A stretch of DNA of 36,649 bases from an uncultured Prevotella sp. GTDB taxonomy: Bacteria; Bacteroidota; Bacteroidia; Bacteroidales; Bacteroidaceae. Numbering within the stretch: position 1 is the first letter of the stretch; each line of letters opens with the position of its first letter. Positions 6,070 to 14,029 of this stretch are shown piece by piece. The DNA lies in assembly GCA_902800365.1 (NCBI GenBank), contig CADCEF010000029.1:1-36649 (forward strand), given 5' to 3'. Made by a program: the position numbers and the translations under genes. Below the pieces are notes generated by a model. It was not told the DNA's origin and made no database searches. It saw only the letters and a list, made by a program, of their open reading frames with translations.

Positions 6070-6507
6070 ATGAAGAAAGAATTTCTTACAAAGCAGCTTT
6101 TGCAGCAGAACGTCCAGATGGACGGCAGTATTAACTATATGGTAAATGGCGACATCAACATACAGCCATGCCCTTGGGAACAGGACAAACAGGTGACGGA
6201 AGGTCGCCCAGTATATTACCGAGCCAATCTTGAGGTGCTGCCCGACGGTCAGACCCGAGTAAAAGCCAAGCGAACGGGCAGAATAGGACCACTCTATCAG
6301 ACGCTCTTCGAGACGGCTCACGGCACGGTAAAAATTGTGCCACAGCGCAAGCAGCGCCACCCCGAGCGCGAGCAGTTGATAGTAGAGTTCAAGTTTCCAC
6401 GCCGCTACGGATTGGAGCTAACTAAAAAACTTTACGAGGAGGAATCAGATCAGGTTATGTCTTATTTGAAAACACGAAAGGAGGATTGTTTATGGAATCA
6501 GCAGTAA
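6070..6507 (+). CDS. Unknown protein upstream of and overlapping the primase-like gene
   Basis: A 145-residue, mostly beta-strand-looking protein (YMVNGDINIQPCPWEQ..., RVKAKRTGRIGP, RQHPEREQ-type basic loop, LIVEFKFPRRYG). No family is recognised. Its 3' end overlaps the predicted start of the primase-like gene by 16 bases, and the Shine-Dalgarno for that gene lies within it, so the two are coupled and this may be an accessory or regulatory partner. The start directly abuts the palindromic element at 5984-6068, which must form its leader. Confidence 0.7.
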   Translation: MKKEFLTKQLLQQNVQMDGSINYMVNGDINIQPCPWEQDKQVTEGRPVYYRANLEVLPDGQTRVKAKRTGRIGPLYQTLFETAHGTVKIVPQRKQRHPEREQLIVEFKFPRRYGLELTKKLYEEESDQVMSYLKTRKEDCLWNQQ

Positions 6508-8837
6508 TCAGCACTATGAAATTCACATGTATTGGCAAGGGACACGGCGCACCGTGCGTCCCTGCCACCAAGGAAGAATGGGAAGCACTTCGACGCGAAC
6601 CTTGGCTGGCGCAGATGTGCGAACGTATAGAGAAAGGTGACGATGAGTTGAAGCATCGATTGCCTGTGTGGACACCTCATTGCGCTGAGTTTAAGGATAA
6701 CCATCGAGCCATAGCCGATGCCGTAAAGCCGCTGAACCGACTGATGCTGGACTTTGATGAGAAGAACCACACAGAGGAAATCTGCGCCCGACTCTTGGAA
6801 AAGTCGCCATTGGTGCCGCTGCTCATTGAGGAATCGGTTCGTCGTGGTACGCATGTGCTAGTGGAATTGCCGGATGGAATGACACCTGAGGAGGCACAGG
6901 AACTGATGAAAGAGGCTACCGGATTCACACCTGATGCTGCAGTTAAGGACGTAGCAAGGTGCATATATATGGTGCCGGAGGACCATACGAAGTATGTTAA
7001 TCCGAAGCTATTTGAGCCAAGCCCCTCTGTCATGTCGAGCGTAGTCGAGACATCTCACGGCCTTAGGCCGATTGGCGAAGCCAAAATATCTCCTTCGGAG
7101 ATTCAAGAGATCTCTCCACTCACTACGTTCGGTCGAGATGACAAGGGGGAAGGAGTACTCGGTCGAGATGACAATCCTACCAAATTCCCGCAAGCGTTTA
7201 AGGGGGTGGCTTATACCTCTATTATCGCCGAGTGGTGGCGCAGGAATGGTGGCGAACCTGCCGAGGGTGAGCGAAACGTAAAACTGCACAAGTTGGCCGT
7301 AAACCTGCGTGCCATCTGCGACAATAAGAAAGAGTTACTGATGCAGGTGATGCCTCGTTTCGGACTCTCTGACGTTGAGCTGAAGTCGGTAGTCGACTCG
7401 GCTTGCAAGGAGCCACCAAAAGGCGTTTCTAAAGTAATGCAAGGCATCATCGACGCTTTAGAGCTGGGCATCAATCCAGATGAAATCGAGGATGCCGAGG
7501 CTGCAGCTGAAGAAACGGGCGTAAAGGTAAACGTCAAGTCGTTGCCTATCGGACTTAAAGAATCGCTGGTTGGTGTGCCTGTATCGATGCACATGCCTGT
7601 GCTCTGCGGCATCATGCCCATCGCTGGCGCTTATGCCGATGGCGTAGAAGTGGAATATTGCGACGGCAACGTGCATCGATTGGGACTGATGGCAATTATC
7701 CGTGGTGAGCAGGCATCAAACAAAAGTGTGGTAAAGAATGCCGTAGACATTTGGAAACGCCAGTTTGACGATGAGGATGCTCTGGCACGTAAGCGCGAAG
7801 AGGAATGGAAGGAGCGCAAGAAGGGGCGCAAGGCCAACGAGAAGGCTCCCGACGATCCACACGTATTGATTCGAGTGGTGCCCGTAACCGTATCGTGCTC
7901 TACCCTGCTTAAGCGATTCAAAAACTCAAATGGCCACACTCTTTATAGCTTTGGCGAGGAGCTTGACACACTGCGAAAAACCAATGGCGCTGGCTCATGG
8001 AGTTCGAAGTACGACATCTACCGACTGGCGTTCGACCGCGGTGAATGGGGACAGGACTACAATAGCGACGCGGCTGAGAGCGGTGTGGTGAAAGTGGCCT
8101 ACAACTGGACAATGCTCGGTACGAACGGCGCACTGAGGAAGTGCTTTAAGGCCGATAACATCGAGAACGGTCTTTCGAGCCGTGTGATGCTAGCTGAGAT
8201 GCCCGACAGCTCATTCGCTAAGATGCCTAAGTTTCGTAAGCGTTCGGCCGACGACGAGGCAAAGATTCAGGAGGCAGTCACCCGATTGCGCTCGTTCACA
8301 GGACTTCTGGATGTGCCTCGACTTCGCAAAGCCATCGAGACTTGGGTAGAAGAGAAACGCGTAGAGGCAGCCAAGGATATCGACCACGTAAAGGATACCT
8401 ATCGTAAGCGCGCGGCAGTCATCGGATTCCGTTGTGGTGTGATTTTTCACATACTATCAGGTGCTGCCCGCGAGTCAAAGTCGTGTCTCGACTTTGCACT
8501 AATGATGGCCGAGTATTGTCTGCAGCAGCAGATAAAGGCTTTTGGTGAGGCGCTGGAGAGTCAGTTTGTTGATGCTCGCGACGAGTGCATCCGATACGGA
8601 AGCAACCACTCCATCTTCGACCAGCTTTCGCCTGCATTCACGATGGATGATCTGCGAGCCTTGAAGCGCGGCTTCTGTAGCGAGGCAGGGCTCCGTAAAA
8701 TCATCTCACGCTGGTATCGAGACCATTGGATTGAGAAGACCGACAAGACGCACTGGCGCAAACTCAACAGCGAGACTTTGACTTCGTCGAAGTCGCTTAC
8801 GCTCGACCATTCAAGCAAGCTTGATGGTTCTCGCTGA
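6492..8837 (+). CDS. BT4734-like primase / DUF3987 protein
   Basis: A 781-residue protein. The ATG at 6492 is chosen because AAAGGAGG ends 7 bases before it. Residues about 25-175 form a BT4734-like (VirE N-terminal-like) primase-type domain with LMLDFDEK giving Asp87 and Asp89, and DVARCIYMVPEDH at its end. Residues about 235-300 look like a primase C-terminal helical segment (WWRRNGGEPAEGERNVKLHKLAVNLRAI). About 340-760 is a DUF3987 helicase-like region with a Walker-A-like GEQASNKS at 405-412, where the usual Gly before Lys is Asn. Such genes are common on Bacteroidetes mobile islands. Residues about 180-227 are encoded by an inserted palindromic repeat, and the last 20 codons also run through repeat-like DNA. 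Priming DNA replication of an element is the inferred role. Confidence 0.85.
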   Translation: MESAVISTMKFTCIGKGHGAPCVPATKEEWEALRREPWLAQMCERIEKGDDELKHRLPVWTPHCAEFKDNHRAIADAVKPLNRLMLDFDEKNHTEEICARLLEKSPLVPLLIEESVRRGTHVLVELPDGMTPEEAQELMKEATGFTPDAAVKDVARCIYMVPEDHTKYVNPKLFEPSPSVMSSVVETSHGLRPIGEAKISPSEIQEISPLTTFGRDDKGEGVLGRDDNPTKFPQAFKGVAYTSIIAEWWRRNGGEPAEGERNVKLHKLAVNLRAICDNKKELLMQVMPRFGLSDVELKSVVDSACKEPPKGVSKVMQGIIDALELGINPDEIEDAEAAAEETGVKVNVKSLPIGLKESLVGVPVSMHMPVLCGIMPIAGAYADGVEVEYCDGNVHRLGLMAIIRGEQASNKSVVKNAVDIWKRQFDDEDALARKREEEWKERKKGRKANEKAPDDPHVLIRVVPVTVSCSTLLKRFKNSNGHTLYSFGEELDTLRKTNGAGSWSSKYDIYRLAFDRGEWGQDYNSDAAESGVVKVAYNWTMLGTNGALRKCFKADNIENGLSSRVMLAEMPDSSFAKMPKFRKRSADDEAKIQEAVTRLRSFTGLLDVPRLRKAIETWVEEKRVEAAKDIDHVKDTYRKRAAVIGFRCGVIFHILSGAARESKSCLDFALMMAEYCLQQQIKAFGEALESQFVDARDECIRYGSNHSIFDQLSPAFTMDDLRALKRGFCSEAGLRKIISRWYRDHWIEKTDKTHWRKLNSETLTSSKSLTLDHSSKLDGSR
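7029..7173. repeat. Palindromic repeat inserted in frame in the primase gene
   Basis: Left arm 7029-7056 (GTCATGTCGAGCGTAGTCGA...CATCTC) pairs imperfectly with right arm about 7107-7143 (GAGATCTCTCCACTC...GGTCGAGATGACA). An inner stem CGGCC-TTA-GGCCG lies at 7058-7070. TCGGTCGAGATGACA occurs at 7129-7143 and again at 7159-7173. This resembles intergenic palindromes common in Bacteroidetes, here read through as protein residues about 180-227. Confidence 0.75.
8779..8836. repeat. Palindromic repeat at the primase 3' end
   Basis: GACTTCGTCGAAGTC (8779-8793) is a near-perfect palindrome, followed by CGCTTACGCTCGACC, the complement of the GGTCGAGCG core seen at 7029. ACCATTCAAGC then faces GCTTGATGGT. 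The element supplies the last codons and stop of the primase gene. Confidence 0.5.
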
Positions 8838-8894
8838 ATCGCGACTTTGTGACTTTAGACAATGTGACATTAAGCAACATTAAACATTAGAATT

Positions 8895-9386
8895 ATGGAA
8901 TTAGTATTAACACGCATAGCAAAACGCAAGACCTACACAATTGGCAAGCTCTACATAGTAGAGAAAGTAGATGATGAGTATCTGGCAGGAGAGAAGCAGA
9001 CCCACTTCTGCGATACTCTTGAACCAACAGCCCTCGAACTGAAGACAACGGTATCTAAAGACGCTGTGCTTCGTTCGCCCACAAAGGCTCAGAAGCTGAA
9101 GCCGTTCGCCATACCCGAAGGCCGTTACGCAGTAGTGATTACATGGAGTCCGAAAATGAAGAAGTGGCTACCATTACTCCTCGGCGGTCCCGACTTCAAC
9201 CGCCTTTTCAAGGGCATTCGCATCCATGCTGGCAACACTGCCGCCGACACTGCTGGCTGCATCCTCGTAGGTCGTAATCAGATAGTTGGCCAAGTGCTCG
9301 AAAGTCGTAAGTGGCTCTACGAACTCAAACAGAAGATTGTAGAGGCAAAGGACAAAGGCGAGGCCGTATGGCTTACCATCAAGTAG
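8895..9386 (+). CDS. DUF5675 family protein
   Basis: A 163-residue protein without signal peptide. It matches DUF5675 as I know it: an N-terminal beta stretch (LVLTRIAKRKTYTIGKLY), CDTLEPTALE, FAIPEGRYAVVITWSPK, and the hallmark GIRIHAGNTAADTAGCILVG with His111 and Cys122. The His/Cys arrangement recalls L,D-transpeptidase-like folds, and the family is frequent in phage and integrated-element lysis or cell-wall contexts; the function is not settled. It lies 57 bases after the primase-like gene, and the gap carries the TGTGACATTAAG motif and a TTAAACATTAG spacer. A terminator follows at 9397-9431. Confidence 0.82.
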   Translation: MELVLTRIAKRKTYTIGKLYIVEKVDDEYLAGEKQTHFCDTLEPTALELKTTVSKDAVLRSPTKAQKLKPFAIPEGRYAVVITWSPKMKKWLPLLLGGPDFNRLFKGIRIHAGNTAADTAGCILVGRNQIVGQVLESRKWLYELKQKIVEAKDKGEAVWLTIK

Positions 9387-9396
9387 AAAAGAAGAA

Positions 9397-9431
9397 AGTA
9401 CCTTTGAGCACTGCTCAGGGGTACTATTTTT
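9397..9431 (+). terminator. Rho-independent terminator after the DUF5675 gene
   Basis: AGTACC...TGAGCA (9397-9410) pairs with TGCTCA...GGTACT (9412-9425), then ATTTTT. The words TACCTTTGAGC are repeated at 9474, so it shares ancestry with the adjacent repeats. Confidence 0.7.
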
Positions 9432-9433
9432 CT

Positions 9434-9556
9434 AAAATACCCAAATATATTTGGTATTTTACTCGATTTGCACTACCTTTGAGCTACGCTCGAAGGTACT
9501 CACGTTCGAAAATACCCAAATAAATTTGGTATTTTACTCACTTATTCGTACCTTTG
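9434..9556 (+). promoter_or_regulatory. Duplicated promoter/operator of the lipid A operon
   Basis: Two copies, 75 bases apart, of a 27-bp near-palindrome (AAAATACC...GGTATTTT at 9434-9460 and 9509-9535) each followed by ACTC and TACCTTTG (9474-9481 and 9549-9556). In both, TTG (9451-9453, 9526-9528) sits 20 bases before the -7 element, inside the palindrome, so a bound dimer would block the polymerase. A hairpin TACCTT...AAGGTA lies between at 9474-9498. The second promoter would start transcription almost on the ATG at 9561. Confidence 0.7.
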
Positions 9557-9560
9557 CAGC

Positions 9561-10232
9561 ATGAAACAGATTTTTACGACACTCTCGGTGTATGCTGTGG
9601 TGTATTTTGTGCTGCTGGCGGTGGTGCTGGGGTTACTATACTCCTACCCTCAGGTTGAGCTGCACATGCTTATGAACTCACAGCACACCGGTTTTCAGGA
9701 TGCTTTTTTTAAGTATTACTCGCTGCTGGCAGAGTGGCCGTTATATATACTGGCACTGGTGCCGCTGATATGGAAGCGCAAAGAACTGCCGCTGCTGTTT
9801 GCCATGAGCGAACTATCCAGCGGAGCCGTGGTACAGATACTGAAGCACTTGTTCCACTCGCCGCGACCTATCATGGTGTTCGAGAACTACCCCGACTTGC
9901 TGCTGCCGCTGGTTGATGGTGTAGAAATGCGCCACAGCAACTCGTTTCCATCGGGCCACACGGCAACCTTCTTTGTGTTCTTTACCTGTTGCGCCCTGCT
10001 GCTGGCCTATCGCTATCTGCACTCGGCCCAGCCGCGCAACCACCGCACATGGCTTCTTTTCAGCCTCGGCTCGCTGGTACTGCTGGGTATGGCTGCACTG
10101 GGAGGATACTCGCGCATTTATCTGTCGCAACACTTCACGCTTGATGTGTGTGTGGGCAGCATGATAGGATTTACTATGCCCTGGCTGATATTCTATGTTA
10201 GCAGGTACAAAATATTGAAACTCGAAAAATGA
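9561..10232 (+). CDS. PAP2-family membrane phosphatase, lipid A phosphatase-like
   Basis: A 223-residue inner-membrane protein with about six hydrophobic segments. All three PAP2 phosphatase motifs are intact: K95-x6-R102-P103, PSGH at 130-133, and S184-R185-x5-H191-x3-D195. The active site should face the periplasm. PAP2 enzymes of this size remove phosphate from lipid A (LpxE/LpxF type), undecaprenyl diphosphate or phosphatidylglycerol phosphate. Its 4-nt overlap with an EptA-type transferase makes lipid A the likeliest substrate: one enzyme removes a phosphate and the other masks one. The specific position acted on cannot be read from sequence. Confidence 0.85.
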   Translation: MKQIFTTLSVYAVVYFVLLAVVLGLLYSYPQVELHMLMNSQHTGFQDAFFKYYSLLAEWPLYILALVPLIWKRKELPLLFAMSELSSGAVVQILKHLFHSPRPIMVFENYPDLLLPLVDGVEMRHSNSFPSGHTATFFVFFTCCALLLAYRYLHSAQPRNHRTWLLFSLGSLVLLGMAALGGYSRIYLSQHFTLDVCVGSMIGFTMPWLIFYVSRYKILKLEK

Positions 10233-11734
10233 AGAATAACAGAATAAAGAATCTGATAAAAAAGCCATTATCGCTTTTTGCTTTCTCGGCAATAGTGAGC
10301 CTGGCAACCATGTTGCTGTACAACATACCATTCTTTGAATATGTAGTGCAGCACACCAACCAGAGCACGCCAATACGCGTATTCCTGATAGCATCGCTGG
10401 TGGTAGTGATGCTGCTGGTAAATTTCCTTATGACCTATCTCATCGTGTATCTCATGAGGATTGTTGGCCGCATTCTGCTGGCTTTAATGGCCATAATTAA
10501 CGCCACATCGCTTTACTTTATACTTACCTACAACATCATTATCGATGAGGTTACAATAGGCAATGTGTTCAACACGCGATACTCTGAAGCATCAGGCTTC
10601 TTCAGTTGGTCGCTGTGGGCATTCATCATCGCCTTTGGCGTGCTGCCGGCATTGTTCTGCCTGTGCGGCATATCATTAGGTATAGTGCTGGCACTGCTGC
10701 TGGCAAACATTAACCAGACACTATGGATAGGACAGCACGACACTGAGCTTGGCGGATATCTGCAGCCATGGTCGTATCTGGTTAACAGCATACGCGTGAC
10801 AAGCATAAGAATGGCTAAGCAGGCCGAAGAGATAAAACTGCCCGACGGTAAGATTACCGACAACGAAAAGGCCGTGGTGGTGCTGGTTATCGGCGAGTCG
10901 GCACGTAAGGCCAACTTCCAGCTCTACGGCTACAAGCGCGCCAACAACCCAAGGCTGTCAAAGCAGCAGGGGCTGAAGGTGTTCCAGGCCCAATCGTGCG
11001 CCACATTCACCACTGCGGGAGTAAAGGCTATACTAGAGCCAAAGAACAGCAGCGACCTGTACGAGCCGCTGCCTAACTACGCCTTCAGAACAGGTGCCGA
11101 CGTGGTTTGGCGCACTATAAACTGGGGCGAACCACCAATACACATCGATGAATTCGAAAGCGACATAGTGCTGAGCAAGAGATATCCGAACGTAGACAAG
11201 CGCTACGACGCGCTGCTGTTTACCAGCCTGCGCGAGCGCATAGAATCGAGCAAGAAAAACAAAGTGCTGATAGTTATCCACACCAGCACCAGCCACGGCC
11301 CCAACTACGCCAGCAAATATCCAAAGGAGTTTGAGGTTTACAAGCCCGTGGCACATAACGTAGAAGAGGGAGAGAAGAACGTAGCAAAGCTGGTGAACGC
11401 CTACGACAACACCATTCTCTATACCGACTATCTGCTGAGCAATATGATTGACACCCTGCGATCGCTGAAGGACTGGAAGAGCTCGATGATCTTCATTTCC
11501 GACCACGGTGAGTCGCTGGGCGAGAACAATATGTTTATGCACGGAATGCCAATGAAACTGGCCCCGAAAGTGCAGTACGAGATACCATTCCTGGTATGGA
11601 CATCGGATGGCTACAGAGAATACAAGAGCAATCTGCCTGAGGTTCTCGAACAGCATTACATCTTCCACTCGGTTCTTAACCTGCTGTCGATAAAATCGCC
11701 AGCCTACAACAAAGATTACGACATCTTTAAATGA
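10229..11734 (+). CDS. eptA: EptA-family phosphoethanolamine transferase
   Basis: A 501-residue inner-membrane enzyme with about five N-terminal membrane helices (residues about 17-160) and a periplasmic alkaline-phosphatase-like domain from about 213. The catalytic zinc signatures are present: VVLVIGESAR with Glu223, SCATFTTAG with the nucleophilic Thr (259 or 261), THTSTSHGP with His356, and ISDHGESLGE with Asp425/His426, followed by MHGMP with His438. EptA-type enzymes transfer phosphoethanolamine from phosphatidylethanolamine to lipid A phosphates, reducing binding of cationic peptides such as polymyxin. It overlaps both neighbours by 4 nt. Another acceptor sugar is possible. Confidence 0.88.
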   Translation: MKNNRIKNLIKKPLSLFAFSAIVSLATMLLYNIPFFEYVVQHTNQSTPIRVFLIASLVVVMLLVNFLMTYLIVYLMRIVGRILLALMAIINATSLYFILTYNIIIDEVTIGNVFNTRYSEASGFFSWSLWAFIIAFGVLPALFCLCGISLGIVLALLLANINQTLWIGQHDTELGGYLQPWSYLVNSIRVTSIRMAKQAEEIKLPDGKITDNEKAVVVLVIGESARKANFQLYGYKRANNPRLSKQQGLKVFQAQSCATFTTAGVKAILEPKNSSDLYEPLPNYAFRTGADVVWRTINWGEPPIHIDEFESDIVLSKRYPNVDKRYDALLFTSLRERIESSKKNKVLIVIHTSTSHGPNYASKYPKEFEVYKPVAHNVEEGEKNVAKLVNAYDNTILYTDYLLSNMIDTLRSLKDWKSSMIFISDHGESLGENNMFMHGMPMKLAPKVQYEIPFLVWTSDGYREYKSNLPEVLEQHYIFHSVLNLLSIKSPAYNKDYDIFK

Positions 11735-13806
11735 CACGATGGATGAAGGGACTTATTAATACACGACTTATTTTAATAATACTGGCAGCACTGACCATCG
11801 CGGGCTGCAACAAACAGAAAAAGGCAGAGTCGGCCGGTATCTACGATTATCATGAGACCGACGGATTTACGCGTGCCGACTCGATAATCGACAAGTTGAG
11901 CGACTTGCGCGACTACGACTTGATGCTGCGAGCCACCGACAGTCTGTATAAGAAGGGCGAACTATCTAAATCAAAATACATTTTCTACAGCACAGTTACA
12001 CTGAACCTGCTCAACCAGCAGCTTACATCGCTTAAGCTATACTACCAGTTAGACACACTTGACCTGAGGGAGATAAAAACTCAAACCGATATAGAATCGT
12101 ACGTTTACTCGTACAACAACTACATACGCATGCTGTGCGACATGCGCCGATACGACCGTGCACTGCGCGAGACAAACAAAGCCGACCAACGACTGAAGTG
12201 GATAGGCTACACCACATTTACCGAGCATCACGACATAGCACAGATTACAGGCGAGAGTCAGCTGTATATGGGACAGGAAGATTCGGCTGCCATCAGCTTC
12301 CAGCGATCGCTTAACGGCATACACAAGCGACTGGTTAACCACCACAATCCGCTTGACCTGCGCGAATGCCAGAAAACAATGAACGCCATAGCCAAGTGCT
12401 ACATGCACAAAGGTCTGTTCTACAAGGTTGACCGATGGATAAAGATACAGGATTCGCTTTACGTTATGGCACAGAACTATCCTGAGCCCGACTCGGTATA
12501 TCTTGACGAAATGCAGGCCGAGATAAACTACAGCAAGGCTCTGCTGGCAATAAAGCAAGGCAAGAAAGATGTAGCCGAGAAAGCCTACAAATTGTACAAG
12601 CAGACCAACACCGCCAAGACGCTTTACAACATTGTAAACGACAACGAATACTTGATGTGGTCAGGGCGCTATGCCGAGGCTGCACGTAACTTTGAGCGGC
12701 TCGATGAGTTCCTGCTTACAAACGGATACAAATGCGATCTTGAGAACATCGGCCGATATATGATACCAAAGTATCGTGCAAACATGTTGGCAGGCCGACG
12801 CGATTCGGCCATACATGTAGCCGACGTGATAGCCGATTATTACAACAGGGCACTGGTTGACCAGAAGATAAACGATGCCAACCTGCTGACAATGGTTTAC
12901 GACACCGAAGGCAAGGAACGACAGTTAGTTGAGAAAGAAGCAGAGTTGTCGCACCAGCGACTGCTGGCTGTAGGCGTCATCACAATTCTCGTTGTGATAT
13001 TCTTCTACTTTTACGCCATCACCCGCAGCAAGGCATACAAGAAACTCGACGACACCAACAAGCAGCTGAAGCTGGCCAACCAGCGCGCCGAAGAGTCGAA
13101 CCGCATCAAGTCGAAGTTCATCAAGCAGATTTCGCACGAGGTTCGCACGCCACTCAATGTGCTGTCGGGCTTCACACAGGTACTGGCTAACAAGGATATC
13201 GAGATTGACAGCAGCGAGCTGCAAACGATAAGTCAGAAGATAGTTGAGAACAGCGAGCGCATAACCGGACTGGTTGACAAGATGCTCGACCTGAGTCTCG
13301 TCAACGCCGATGCCGACATAGAGTGCAACGACTTTATAACCCCAGCCAACATAGCCGATAATGCAATAGAGCTGAGCGGTATAAACAAGGCACGCCATCT
13401 GGTGCTTGAGCTACAAGAGGAGCCCGAGGCCGAAGTTACACATATACATACCAACCTGAAGGCAGCCGTTAAGGCTCTGGCCATGCTGCTCGACAATGCA
13501 ATGAAGTTTACCCACCCGCTGGCGTTCAAGGGTGCTGCGCCAGACAAAAAGGCGCGCGTAACAATCATTATCGACATAAGCGACAACAAGGTCACATTTA
13601 CTGTTGAGGATACCGGAATAGGCATACCTGCTTATCAGGCAGAGGAAATATTTACCGAGTTTGTACAGCTTGACGAGTACACCGACGGAACAGGTATCGG
13701 TTTGTCGATAGCACGTTCGCTGGCCCGACACATGAATGGTAATGTAGAACTTGACACAAGCTATATAGGCGGAGCACGATTCATAATGACGCTACCACTT
13801 ATATAA
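11731..13806 (+). CDS. TPR-containing sensor histidine kinase with lipoprotein-type signal
   Basis: A 691-residue sensor kinase. The N-terminus is a signal with a lipobox-like end (LTIAGC, Cys26). Residues about 60-395 are helical TPR-like repeats, presumably periplasmic. One membrane helix lies at about 411-430, then a coiled coil (435-462), the dimerisation/phospho-acceptor helix with His469 in FIKQISHEVRTPLN, and the ATPase domain with Asn589, DTGIGIP (627-633) and GTGIGLS (653-659). No receiver domain is fused, and no response regulator lies in the window, so the partner is elsewhere. Its start overlaps the eptA stop by 4 nt, tying the sensor to lipid A remodelling; it may sense envelope damage or cationic peptides (inference). 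Confidence 0.88.
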   Translation: MTRWMKGLINTRLILIILAALTIAGCNKQKKAESAGIYDYHETDGFTRADSIIDKLSDLRDYDLMLRATDSLYKKGELSKSKYIFYSTVTLNLLNQQLTSLKLYYQLDTLDLREIKTQTDIESYVYSYNNYIRMLCDMRRYDRALRETNKADQRLKWIGYTTFTEHHDIAQITGESQLYMGQEDSAAISFQRSLNGIHKRLVNHHNPLDLRECQKTMNAIAKCYMHKGLFYKVDRWIKIQDSLYVMAQNYPEPDSVYLDEMQAEINYSKALLAIKQGKKDVAEKAYKLYKQTNTAKTLYNIVNDNEYLMWSGRYAEAARNFERLDEFLLTNGYKCDLENIGRYMIPKYRANMLAGRRDSAIHVADVIADYYNRALVDQKINDANLLTMVYDTEGKERQLVEKEAELSHQRLLAVGVITILVVIFFYFYAITRSKAYKKLDDTNKQLKLANQRAEESNRIKSKFIKQISHEVRTPLNVLSGFTQVLANKDIEIDSSELQTISQKIVENSERITGLVDKMLDLSLVNADADIECNDFITPANIADNAIELSGINKARHLVLELQEEPEAEVTHIHTNLKAAVKALAMLLDNAMKFTHPLAFKGAAPDKKARVTIIIDISDNKVTFTVEDTGIGIPAYQAEEIFTEFVQLDEYTDGTGIGLSIARSLARHMNGNVELDTSYIGGARFIMTLPLI

Positions 13807-13824
13807 GATAATACGCAAATGGGA

Positions 13825-13852
13825 GGGGCGGATCGTTTAAAACGTCCGCCCC
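13825..13852. terminator. Strong hairpin between convergent operons
   Basis: GGGGCGGATCGTTT pairs with AACGTCCGCCCC. No T run follows on the plus strand, and on the minus strand the T run lies before the hairpin, so it is an imperfect intrinsic terminator. It is the only candidate between the kinase and thiD; 13853-14029 otherwise holds no gene. Confidence 0.45.
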
Positions 13853-14029
13853 ACACTGTCAAAAAAAATTAATGGACTGATAGTTTTTTTCTTCGTTCTA
13901 AAGTTAGTTTCTTATTGATTGCGATGCAAAAGTAAGAAGAAAAACCGAAATACCGAAATAAGTTTTTGGGTTTTTACAAATATTAACCATTTTATTGATT
14001 CAAATCAGTTTTTCGGCACAATTTCGGCG

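Noticed and set aside
9434-9535. Insertion sequence with inverted ends
   Set aside because: The two 27-bp palindromes are direct repeats, each with its own promoter elements, and there is no transposase between them.
11033-11737. 234-residue open frame on the minus strand
   Set aside because: Antisense shadow of the EptA gene, with an odd Val/His-rich composition typical of reversed coding DNA.
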